The notes below the pieces were generated by a model, which saw only the letters and a list, made by a program, of their open reading frames with translations, was not told the origin of the DNA and ran no database searches. From NCBI GenBank assembly GCA_949987705.1, contig OX465285.1:87925975-87989974 (forward strand): a stretch of 64,000 nt of DNA, given 5' to 3'. Made by a program: the position numbers and the translations under genes. How positions within the stretch are numbered: position 1 is the first letter of the stretch; each line of letters opens with the position of its first letter. Source of the stretch: Thereva unica. Its lineage: Eukaryota > Arthropoda > Insecta > Diptera > Therevidae. Shown here piece by piece: positions 38,071 through 46,898 of this stretch.

Positions 38071-39622
38071 GGTGCCACTTCTGATGAGTTTGATGGTGTG
38101 GTTTTAGACTTCCCCAGCCATATTAAAGAGATTTTCGAGGACCCAGATAGATAAACAAGGTGTATTCAAAGAGAGATTGAATGTAGGACTTATAAATTGT
38201 AGTTCAGGCTGCAGTTTTAGGAGGGAAATATGACCACTCAAGAATCATGGATGGAGGAATGCTTATTTATCGTATATTGTTACTTCTAGGAGCTCTTTTG
38301 TTCAAAAACTAAACAAACTATATTTAACATAAACCCACCGCATATTTTAACTCAGTTACTTGAAATCTGAACAGTTGGCTCCCCGCAAGAAATGTTTGCT
38401 AAATATTCCATTTCTGAGTAGACGAAGAGTTTTATAAAAAAATTGTAATAAGTATTGTTGTTTATCGAACTGATAAGATCTTTAGAGCTCCTCCTTTACT
38501 ACTTTGTAGCAGCCATTCACTCTAATTTATGTTGTATATCTTTTGTTTATCTGTTATGAATCAGTTGTTAAATAAATATTAGTCTACTTAAAAAAATTAT
38601 CATCTTATTATAAAACCTCAAGCCGTCTTCAAAAAGAAACCCCCCGAAAACTTTCTGAACAGCAGCAATTGTTAAAATCGCTTACCATTAATTAAAATCG
38701 ATTCAATGTAGATCGATCCAACATTAAACAATTAATCAAGCTTGACTGACGCGTATAAATTTTCCCTTTTATTTCCTATCGAAAACAAAAGCCGACTTAG
38801 TGACTACTACCCATAAAGATTAACCAAAAGAATCTTCTTGAAAACTCTCAACCATGACGCATAATATCCCACACAATATATACTCCAGAAGGATTAGTCA
38901 CAGCTGAATGAAGGAAAAATATAATAATGTTTCTTTTTTCTCTGAGACAACATTACATGCCGCTGAAAATATGGGACACAACAAAGCCGCCACAATGGCT
39001 TCGAAAATGGTGTCGAAATACAACATTACCCATTTACCAAAACAGGAGCCCATATAATTGATCTATTGACAAGAAGTCAATAGTAATCATCAAAACGGTC
39101 AATGAAATGTGTAGAAATAATAAGTATGTGTGTCAGTTAGCAATTATTGTTAGATTTTGGGGAGAGATTCGATCATCTTGCCCCCGAGCTGCAACCTTAC
39201 CCTTTGACCTAAATGCATCGATTGTGGAAGCTGTAAATTGATTTATATACGCACTGGTAACTAGCACTCAGCCTCATTCTGATCGGGCGGGACATAGAGA
39301 AAAAAGAGGCTTTCGGTCGTGATTTCTTTTTCACACTCTAGTATTCTACACTAGCCCTCGGTCGTTGTGGCATGATGACTCCAGTGGGGCTAGACTGTGT
39401 GTAAAAGTTTGCTGTAGTATCTTCCTCTCTAGAAGCGCAAAGAATCTGAATTGTTTAATTAAGTTAGACATTGAGAACTGGTTAAAGGCAGCTGTTTCCG
39501 CACACAGTCGTGTCTATTCACTAGAAATAATCAAAACCTGGCTGAGATTTCAAGATCAGAAATAAGGAAGATGTTGAAATGGCTAGTTTAGAAAATAAAA
39601 TAAGTATAAAGAAAAAACTTAC
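38071..39622. other. No recognised gene; intronic to drongo if the exon call is right
   Basis: AT-rich, with only short frames and no repeat ends. Confidence 0.4.
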
Positions 39623-39789
39623 AGTACTCCGGAACATCGGGTGCATACAAATGAGCCAATTGTCATGTTGACGTATGTTGGCCCCTTTTGGCCGCAATCG
39701 AAGCACTGGCGATTTCCACCGCCACTGGTGACCAGCTCCCTAAGAATTTTTAAATTTGTATCATCCTGCCTCTTACGTACTACAGCCAT
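39623..39789 (-). CDS. drongo: First coding exon of drongo / AGFG-type ArfGAP protein (partial)
   Basis: The minus strand from an ATG at 39789 encodes 55 full codons plus two bases, then a GTAAGT donor at 39622. Cysteines 29, 32, 49 and 52 form the C-x2-C-x16-C-x2-C zinc finger of ArfGAP domains. The flanking residues (NRQCFDCGQKGPTYVN, then TIGSFVCTRCSGVL) are characteristic of the AGFG/Hrb/drongo subfamily. These proteins act in vesicle and nucleoporin-linked traffic; in Drosophila drongo has been linked to RNA-related and germline functions. The next exon should open with the rest of the ArfGAP fold. I looked for its conserved core on the minus strand to the left and found none in this window, so the rest of the gene probably lies beyond base 1, across a very long intron. 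The start is supported by the usual short basic N-terminus (MAVVRKRQDD). An upstream non-coding exon cannot be excluded. Confidence 0.85.
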
Positions 39790-40499
39790 GGTATCTCTCT
39801 GCTGAAATTTTATACTTATTACACCGCGAAACGATTTCCCTTTATTAAACTTAATGAATTGCCTTTACTTTAATCGCGCTGTTTTCTAAATAATTTTCTT
39901 TTATTTTCTGTGTCACACTTGCACTAACTGCACTTTTTCCTCCTTCTTTGAAATTCACCTTTTATATATTTTTTTTGTTCCTTTTTAACACCACACAACT
40001 GACTTTTCTGAAGCACTTTCTTTTGGTATAACCGTCGGGTTTCACTCGTTTTAAACCATTTTTTAGTTGTATTCGATTTGAAATTCAATAAAAATTAAAT
40101 CAACTACAAATGGGTTAACTTTATTTAAAAAGTCTACAAAAAAAATCGCAAATTTCCTCGAGATTTTCTAGCTGTGCACCCGAATTGACGTCCCCTCTAT
40201 TCACGGAATTTCGCTCGACTGAATTTTTGTGGAATAAAATATTTTCGCTTCAGTTTTCTACTAGGTCAGAGTGCTGCCATATATGTGGGGTTAGATGCAA
40301 GGCGAATTGATTGTTGGTTGTTTTATTTTTAATTTTTAAATAATTTTTTTAGTTGAATTTTGTGTTTTTAAATGTAACTTAACTGTTTAGGTTTAAGAAT
40401 TATTAAATTACTTTGAAATGTAATTTTAGTTGTGTCTTTATACTATTCAGTTTTAGTGCAAACTATAGAGCTCTACTAACACAAGACATTTAAATTGTC

Positions 40500-41410
40500 C
40501 GTTTCTAAATTTAGGTCTGTTCCCGTACTTGCAGAAAGTACAGAATCTGTCAGTTAACAGAATTCTGTTCCCGTACTTTTACTGCAGCCTCCATACTCAT
40601 TTCCCCACCCTACAGTAAGACGAAGAAGCAACGAGCTGCTGCGGCTGATTCAGAACATCATGCAGCGCTGCAATCACAAGTGTTTAGACCCATTCAGAAA
40701 CGGCAGCAGCAGTGGCAGCAAATTTGCTTTTACTAGCAATCGCTGCTGCTTTTGTTGTCATATGCCCACCATTAGCCAATAGGAACAGTTTACTGCCGCT
40801 GCTGCTGCCGTTTCTGAATGGGCCTTTTCTATTGGCTGAGGCTGCTAAAATGACAAGCAAAGCAGCACCAGAGCAGCGTGATGCATGTTCATCTCATAAT
40901 GCAATGTAAAAGAGAATGACAGCTTCGAATACCGTGGAAAAGGGTCGCCTAGTGACGTCACCACTCTATGCCGGTTTCTCTATGCCGTGAGTGGTATGAG
41001 ATGACAAAAAGTGCTGCATTGTAATGCAGCAAAATTAGGATTTAATGCAGGGCAGTAACCGCAAGTTCTTACATAACACTTTTTTTCAATGCCTTGGCTA
41101 TTAGTTTTCGGATTTAGTTTTCAGATCCTCCCTCCTGTACACCGATTTTGTTTTATCGTACAATATAGTGTGCCTTCGAATCAGTTTTCTTAATTAAGAT
41201 TACTACATAACCACAATGAATGCAGCACGCTGCTCTGGTGCTGCTTTGCTTCTCATTTACCAGCCTCAGCCAATAGAAACCCTTGTGATTGCAGCGCTGC
41301 AAAAGGTTCTGATACAGCCTTTAGCTAATAGGAACAGTTTGCTGCCGTACTTCTGAATTGGGCTATAGAAACAGTTTGCTGCGCTGCTTTGGATCTGATA
41401 CAGCCTTTTC
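40500..41410. repeat. Cluster of inverted GCAGC-rich modules between drongo and PSMG3-like
   Basis: CTATTGGCTGAGGCTG with AGCAGCACCAGAGCAGCGTG at 40822-40885 recurs in reverse at 41219-41278. GCAGCGCTGCAATCACAAG (about 40663) recurs in reverse near 41284. CCCATTCAGAAACGGCAGCA (about 40690) recurs in reverse near 40797. AATAGGAACAGTTT occurs twice in the same direction. This suggests stacked MITEs. Confidence 0.65.
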
Positions 41411-41731
41411 AATGGTTGTCATACTAATATTAATTGTGAATTTTTTAATGTTAGAAAAACATGCTCAAGCTGCCACAATAATATTAATTTACAATAAATA
41501 CTGGAAAAATTGTATGCAGGAACCCTATTTAGATTTTTTTATTTTATTATGATATTATATAAACTAAACGTTTCATTTATTGTGTACTTTAAGAACACTT
41601 GCTATTCGCAAATAAACAAAAACAAACAAAATTCCAATCATATAACTGGAAAGAAATGTCAAATCATCAACTTGTTTGAAAACTAACCTCACATTTCCGC
41701 AAAAAATTCGTTTGTAAAAAGTATAACAACA

Positions 41732-42130
41732 ATGGGAGAGGAAAACAAAGAGGCGTTTCAGACGATTTCTACATCAAAAATAAATGGCATCCCAACTGAA
41801 TTCTTGTTTCATCGTTTCGCTAACAAATATTTCATTCTAATAACACAATATCAGAAGATGTCCAACCTGTTCACCGTGAAATTTGATTTGCCAACTGCAG
41901 CTGCCGCCGCATGTGGATTACCAGAACAAGCTGGCTTCTCGCAGCCCCTAACTATCACAGCAATCTTTGGGAAAGATGATGACGAGACAAGAGGCGCCAT
42001 ACAGTTCCTAGTTACCAACACAAAGCTCAAGATGTGCCCAAACGAGATACTTTTCAGTCTAGGCCTTAAGGAAATCAACAGAAACATTCTCAAAGAAATT
42101 GCAACAATTGTCGATAATTTAGTGAAATAA
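41732..42130 (+). CDS. PSMG3-like proteasome assembly chaperone, single exon
   Basis: A 132-codon uninterrupted frame opens with ATG at 41732 and ends with TAA at 42128-42130. Its N-terminal third (NGIPTEFLFHRFANKYFILI, then TQYQKMSNLFTVKFD) resembles the start of PSMG3/PAC3, which pairs with PAC4 to help build the alpha ring of the 20S proteasome in the cytosol. The length matches that family (about 120-130 aa). The middle (QAGFSQPLTITAIFGKDDDE) and the C-terminal helix fit the fold, but similarity is weak there, so this is a family-level call. The ORF lies tail to tail with RpLP1, with 74 bases between the stop codons, and a possible ATTAAA poly(A) signal at 42149-42154. The upstream 150 bases are AT-rich with no clear promoter motif. 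The position between two conserved genes and the intact frame support a real gene. Confidence 0.65.
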   Translation: MGEENKEAFQTISTSKINGIPTEFLFHRFANKYFILITQYQKMSNLFTVKFDLPTAAAAACGLPEQAGFSQPLTITAIFGKDDDETRGAIQFLVTNTKLKMCPNEILFSLGLKEINRNILKEIATIVDNLVK

Positions 42131-42148
42131 GAAACTTTTTTTCTAAAA

Positions 42149-42168
42149 ATTAAAATTTTAGTTTTATT
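42149..42168. promoter_or_regulatory. Back-to-back poly(A) signals of PSMG3-like gene and RpLP1
   Basis: ATTAAA on the plus strand (42149-42154) follows the PSMG3-like stop by 19 bases. AATAAA on the minus strand (42168-42163) follows the RpLP1 stop by 37 bases. If both are used, the two mRNAs overlap at their 3' ends. Confidence 0.5.
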
Positions 42169-42204
42169 CGTACATTAAAACTGTACACAGAATGTGCTTC
42201 AGGT

Positions 42205-42692
42205 TTAGTCAAAGAGACCGAAGCCCATGTCTTCGTCCGACTCTTCTGGCTCCTCTTCCTTCTTCTTTTCCTCCTTTTTAGCCTCGGCGGGTGCTGCGGC
42301 TGCTGGTGCAGCTTCTGAGGCAGCAGCTGGGGCGGCTCCAACACCGGATCCGATGTTTGTGATTAGATCCTTAACATTGATTCCTTCCAAAGCCTTGGCG
42401 AAAAGACCTGGCCAGTATGGCTCCACCTCAACATTGGCGGCCTTTAAGATTGTTGAAATTTTTTCACCCTAAAATAAAAAAATTGATGAAATCTTCACTT
42501 GATATTGTCAATGCACAAGCAACAAACTAATTCGAAATGGAATATTGCACAGATGACTTGAAAATTAATTAGTTTTATTGGGATGTGGAACAACACATTT
42601 GGAACTCCATTAATACTTACAGTTACGGCGACATCGTCATCAACAAGGATGAGGGCAGAGTAGACGCAAGCAAGCTCGGCTTTGGTAGACAT
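42205..42692 (-). CDS. RpLP1: 60S acidic ribosomal protein P1 (two exons)
   Basis: Exon 1 is 42692-42621 ([20 protein letters not shown], then VAVT) and exon 2 is 42468-42205; the 152-base intron has GTAAGT and TTTTAG ends. The 111-aa product matches the family length. It has the helical N-terminal dimerisation domain, an Ala/Pro-rich hinge (about residues 65-85), a Lys/Glu-rich stretch, and the conserved acidic tail [12 protein letters not shown] that recruits GTPase elongation factors to the ribosome stalk. It pairs with P2 and binds P0 on the large subunit. A pyrimidine-rich CTCTTTCCGG at 42808-42799 looks like a TOP-type transcription start, as expected for ribosomal protein genes. An AATAAA signal lies on the minus strand at 42168-42163, 37 bases after the stop. 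The upstream region is shared with divergent ebi. Confidence 0.97.
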
Positions 42693-42798
42693 GTTTAGTT
42701 GTTGTTTTAATTAATTAAAATAGGTGCAAGTCGCCAAATTAATTTTAAAAAGGCCTTAGCTCGGTTGTGAGAACAAGCACACTTGTCAAAAGTTTAAA

Positions 42799-42808
42799 CC
42801 GGAAAGAG
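42799..42808 (-). promoter_or_regulatory. TOP-like initiator of RpLP1
   Basis: Read on the minus strand this is CTCTTTCCGG, an oligopyrimidine run of the kind that starts ribosomal-protein mRNAs and confers growth-dependent translation. It sits 107 bases upstream of the RpLP1 ATG. The sequence and distance fit, but the start site is not measured. Confidence 0.5.
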
Positions 42809-43255
42809 AAGTGTTGTCTTACTTGTTGTTTTATATTAAGTTAGCTGCGGTTTAAAATGGTATTGGCTGGTGTCATCTATACGTTCAGTGTGTCAACTGA
42901 TAGGGTTTTAATAAATTTAAAGTAAAAAGATTAAAAACAAAAACATATTAGCATAAAAAGTTTGTAATTACAATATTTGAAAATAACTAAACAGTTTTTT
43001 CACTTTTAATAATATTTTTAATCAAAAACAAATATTTTTTGCTATAAAAATTTAGATCTGCCTTGTATTCAGTTGCTGTCAAAGCCGAGCTGTGCCAGGT
43101 ATTAAATTATAAGAGGAAGAATGAGAAATTTGTTTTCGTCCTTCCTGCCATTAAAAATCTTCGATGCGGCTTGTCGTTGTTTAGTTCTTAATTTTGGTTA
43201 AATTCTATAAAAAACATAGAAGAGTAGTATTAAATACTCTATAAATTAATACAAA
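42809..43255. promoter_or_regulatory. Divergent promoter region RpLP1 / ebi
   Basis: This 447-base gap separates the presumed RpLP1 start from the ebi ATG and must hold both promoters and the ebi 5' UTR. It has no TATA box that I can place with confidence. Confidence 0.5.
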
Positions 43256-44944
43256 ATGAGTTTCTCTAGTGATGAAGTAAACTTTCTAGTTTACAGATAT
43301 TTACAAGAATCGGGTATAATACAAAACATTTTCTCCCCTTTAATGTCAATAAACAAATTACATTTTTCATAGGTTTTCATCACTCTGCATATACATTTGG
43401 TATTGAATCGCATATTTCTCAAAGCAATATAAATGGAGCACTTGTCCCACCAGCCGCACTACTAACAATACTACAAAAAGGCCTCCAATATACAGAAGTA
43501 GAGCTGAGCGTTGGCGAGGATGGAGAATCGCCACGTCCTGTGGAAGGATTAAGCTTAATAGATGCTGTTATGCCTGAAATAAAATGTCAAAAACTGCCAA
43601 TAAAATCGGAAACAATCAAAACAGAACCAATGAAGCCAGAAGCAATTAAAACAGAGCCAGCGCCTGAAGCGAATGGCGAGGAACAGACTGTTACACCGTC
43701 ACAGCCAGCAACGACTACTACTGCCCCAGAAACTATGGATGTTGATCAAAATATTGAAATACCAGCATCAAAGGCAACAGTTCTGCGTGGACATGAAAGT
43801 GAAGTGTTCATTTGTGCGTGGAATCCTAGCACTGATCTGTTAGCTAGTGGTTCTGGAGACTCGACCGCAAGAATTTGGGATATGTCCGACAATACAACAA
43901 GTCCAAATCAACTTGTGCTACGGCATTGTATACAGAAAGGTGGGGCGGAGGTGCCGAGTAATAAAGATGTAACTTCGTTGGATTGGAATGTATGTATTTA
44001 TATAAAGTATCTTCTTACATTTTATATTATTTAATGATATATTTCAGTGTGATGGATCATTACTTGCGACAGGCAGCTACGATGGTTATGCTCGCATATG
44101 GACAACAAGTGGTACATTGGCTTCAACTCTAGGACAACATAAGGGACCAATCTTTGCTCTAAAATGGAACAAACGCGGTAATTACATCCTGTCAGCAGGT
44201 GTAGATAAAACCACGATTATTTGGGATGCATCCACTGGTCTCTGCACTCAACAATTTTCATTTCACAATGCCCCTGCACTGGATGTAGACTGGCAAACCA
44301 ATGTTTCCTTTGCCAGTTGCAGTACTGATCAAAGGATTCACGTTTGTAAATTGGGTATAGAGAAGCCAATAAAATCTTTTCAAGGACATACAGTAAGCTC
44401 TTCTACATTGCATATTTAAATCTATTTAACCTAAATTTTCCAGAACGAAGTGAATGCTATTAAATGGGACCCACAAGGTCAATTATTAGCATCATGTTCG
44501 GACGATATGACACTAAAAATTTGGTCAATGAAGCACGATACTTGTGTTCATGACTTGCAGGCGCATTCAAAAGAAATATACACTATCAAATGGTCACCGA
44601 CTGGTCCCGGCACGCAAAATCCAAATACAAACTTAATTTTGGCCAGTGCATCATTCGATTCTACTGTTAGATTGTGGGATGTTGAACGGGGCGTTTGTAT
44701 TCATACTTTGACAAAGCATACAGAACCCGTTTATTCAGTTGCCTTTAGTCCAGACGGGAAACATTTAGCCTCTGGCAGCTTCGATAAGTGCGTTCACATT
44801 TGGAGCACTCAAACTGGACAACTTGTTCATAGCTACAAAGGTACTGGTGGAATCTTTGAGGTATGCTGGAACTCAAAGGGAACAAAGGTGGGCGCTAGTG
44901 CCTCAGATGGCAGCGTTTTTGTGCTTGACTTACGGAAGTTTTAA
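43256..44944 (+). CDS. ebi: ebi / TBL1-TBLR1 corepressor subunit, four exons
   Basis: Exons are 43256-43313, 43373-43989, 44048-44392 and 44444-44944, all with GT-AG introns, giving 1521 nt and 506 aa in one frame. This is close to vertebrate TBLR1 (about 514 aa). Residues about 6-35 form the LisH tetramerisation motif ([20 protein letters not shown]). A low-complexity Glu/Thr/Pro linker follows (about 86-145). WD40 repeats fill about 150-506, with clear [38 protein letters not shown] and [13 protein letters not shown] units. Family members sit in the SMRT/NCoR-HDAC3 complex and link it to ubiquitin-dependent corepressor exchange; in flies ebi acts in EGFR and Notch output. The linker has four consecutive pentads of form [I/M]-K-x-E-x at residues 96-115. 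The gene diverges from RpLP1 and converges with RNase H2A. ATTAAA at about 45012 may end the mRNA. Confidence 0.97.
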
Positions 44945-45095
44945 TTTCTAATTTTTTTTATTGTATTTTAAGATTTCAATTTTATTTAGACAGATTAATG
45001 ATCGTTCTTCTATTAAATATTACGCTATCGGTTGATTATAGTAAGATTAAAAAAGTATAAAAAAAAATTCTTGGGGTTTTCTTTAATAATCATAG

Positions 45096-45103
45096 GTTAA
45101 AAA
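45096..45103. repeat. Left 8-bp target duplication of hAT MITE
   Basis: GTTAAAAA here is repeated exactly at 45671-45678, directly outside the two ends of the element. Confidence 0.85.
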
Positions 45104-45670
45104 CAGGGCTGCGGAGTCGGGTCCCAAAATTTGCGACTCCGACTTCATCATTTTAAATTTTAAATTCGACTCCGACTCCAAGTTCGACCCCGGAAAAAAT
45201 TCAAATTTTGTTTTTAAAACAAAGTTTTATAAAATCATGGAAACAAGACAGGATTTATGACAATAGATTATTTATTATTTCATTAGTAAGTAAAAAAACA
45301 ATAGATAATATATTGTATGACATGCACGCATCTCAATGCCTAGGATTTCTTAATAGAATCAAATTTCTTCTTCCACCAGCAGCCAAGGCTACAATTTACA
45401 AATCCTACATTCGGCACCGCTTCGAGTATAACTGATTTATCTAGGCTATCGCACACAACTACCGTCTAAAATTGCGTTTATAAAGAAAACAATTTGGTTG
45501 TGGAATAATCTCTTGCAATTTTCCTATTTTCCTCTTGCAAATTTCCAATTTTCCTTTTCCTAGAAAAAAGAAAACAAAAAAGGAGTCGGAGTCGACAAAT
45601 TTTTTGATTTTTTTCCGACTCCGACTCCAATAACTAGAAAATTCCTTCCGACTCCGACTCCGCAGCCCTG
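45104..45670. mobile_element. hAT-type non-autonomous element between ebi and RNase H2A
   Basis: The 567-bp element starts CAGGGCTGCGGAGTCGG and ends with the exact reverse complement. It is flanked by the 8-bp duplication GTTAAAAA, the length made by hAT transposases. Subterminal CGACTCCGACT repeats are typical of this family. The interior derives from a Jockey-like RT (about 45208-45520) and no transposase is present. Confidence 0.92.
45208..45520 (+). mobile_element. Jockey-like RT fragment inside the hAT MITE
   Basis: The frame reads [20 protein letters not shown] and KATIYKSYIRHRFEYN, matching [20 protein letters not shown] of the 56.3-kb copy. After a deletion it continues with WLWNNLLQFS (45490-45525), matching RLWNNLSQS. 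Confidence 0.8.
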
Positions 45671-45879
45671 GTTAAAAATCTATATATGTTGCCGTAATAA
45701 GCGTTCTATTTTCATTTCCACAAGAAAGGAGTTGAGCTGTTACAAAACTCTAGTAGAGTCTAGAGACTTCTTCATCTTTAAAGGCTCTACACCCGAGATT
45801 CGGTCCTGGCCGCTCGCAGCCTAGGCTAACTCCGTGAAAAGGCTTCCAACTACAATAAAACATTTTGTAATTTATATTT

Positions 45880-45885
45880 TTTATT
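45880..45885 (-). promoter_or_regulatory. Poly(A) signal of RNase H2A
   Basis: AATAAA on the minus strand lies 57 bases beyond the stop codon, in an AT-rich stretch. Confidence 0.55.
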
Positions 45886-45941
45886 TAATATTGAACAGTT
45901 ACAAAATGCTTAAAAAATCTACTAAACCTATACGATGCTAC

Positions 45942-46898
45942 TTAAAGATCATTTGCCGATCCTAAAAATCGTTCTTTAAAGAACTCGTCCATTTCCTTGA
46001 CTGGCTTTCCATCCTTATCCTGGCTCTTGAAGAACTTCTTGATTTGTCCTCCGGCATAGCCTGGTTTTACTGTTGGATCTTCAAAAATCACATCATATGC
46101 CTTTCCTTGAAGCGCCGTCTCAGCTGTTGACCAACTAAATCTTACTAATCTTGGAAATCCAAAAACAAGATCTATATTGTCCACAAGAAATGATTTTGTA
46201 ACCGGATCTCCAGGATAACCACTGCCAAATCCATCTTGACCTATATCTAAACCTTCTCTAAATTTCCACACCTTTAACGCATGATCACGAGTAACTTTCG
46301 CGCATATACTAGCTGCCGAAACAATTGGATAAGTTGAATCAGCTTTTTTCGCCACTGTTATCTTAAAATATGGAAACAAAGCCGAAAGTTTTGCTTGATA
46401 TTTCTCTGGTGGTCCAACAGTATCAACATAAACTTCTTCTATATGTACACCAGCTTCTACAGCTTTATTAATTAATCCAATTGCTGAATCCATTGATACT
46501 TCATTTAGAGAACATTTGGTTCTTCTGTTCATCGATGAACTTATATTGTTTGGAGAAATCACTTCAACAGCCCAGCCCAGATTTGTTTTTGCATACTCTT
46601 TTTGGTTTATATCATCGAATATTTCATCACGTTTATCTTCTGTTAGGGATTTTGAGTCAGCACATCCGAGATCAACTAAAATTTCCTTTTTTTCAATTGG
46701 ACAAAATGCAATTCCATAAACCATTGGGCCTAATACAGGACCGCGACCGGCCTCGTCAACTCCTAGCATGCATGGCTGATCTTTACATATTTGGGGAATA
46801 TCTGATAAGTACACAGTGTTTGTTGCATTGTTTTTTGATTCAAGGAATGGCCCTAAACTTTTTAAGGAATCAATTTTATCACAATCACTTACTGACAT
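45942..46898 (-). CDS. Ribonuclease H2 subunit A (catalytic), single exon
   Basis: An intact 318-codon frame runs from ATG at 46898 to a stop at 45942. Residues 46-58 ([13 protein letters not shown]) carry the type 2 RNase H signature with catalytic Asp48 and Glu49. Further conserved blocks are [25 protein letters not shown] (third acidic residue), and [20 protein letters not shown] with RDHAL (fourth acidic residue). The enzyme cuts RNA in RNA-DNA hybrids and removes single ribonucleotides from nuclear DNA as a trimer with subunits B and C. The length is slightly above the human subunit (about 299 aa), mostly through the N-terminus. The C-terminal [10 protein letters not shown] segment resembles a PIP-like box, usually found on subunit B in mammals, so I do not rely on it. 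An AATAAA lies on the minus strand at 45885-45880. The gene is convergent with ebi and divergent from AP-2 alpha. The D. melanogaster homologue is probably CG13690. Confidence 0.96.
   Translation of the reverse strand: MSVSDCDKIDSLKSLGPFLESKNNATNTVYLSDIPQICKDQPCMLGVDEAGRGPVLGPMVYGIAFCPIEKKEILVDLGCADSKSLTEDKRDEIFDDINQKEYAKTNLGWAVEVISPNNISSSMNRRTKCSLNEVSMDSAIGLINKAVEAGVHIEEVYVDTVGPPEKYQAKLSALFPYFKITVAKKADSTYPIVSAASICAKVTRDHALKVWKFREGLDIGQDGFGSGYPGDPVTKSFLVDNIDLVFGFPRLVRFSWSTAETALQGKAYDVIFEDPTVKPGYAGGQIKKFFKSQDKDGKPVKEMDEFFKERFLGSANDL

Larger units (their letters stand above)
1..39622 (-). other. Inferred long drongo intron, repeat-filled, no recognised exon
   Basis: No reading frame in this stretch matches a host gene that I recognise, while many match retrotransposon domains. 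The drongo exon at 39,789-39,623 ends in a splice donor pointing left. Unless its next exon has been missed, the intron extends past base 1. A nested gene inside it cannot be excluded. Confidence 0.5.

Noticed and set aside
41851..42093. 80-codon minus-strand frame
   Set aside because: It is the shadow of the PSMG3-like gene.
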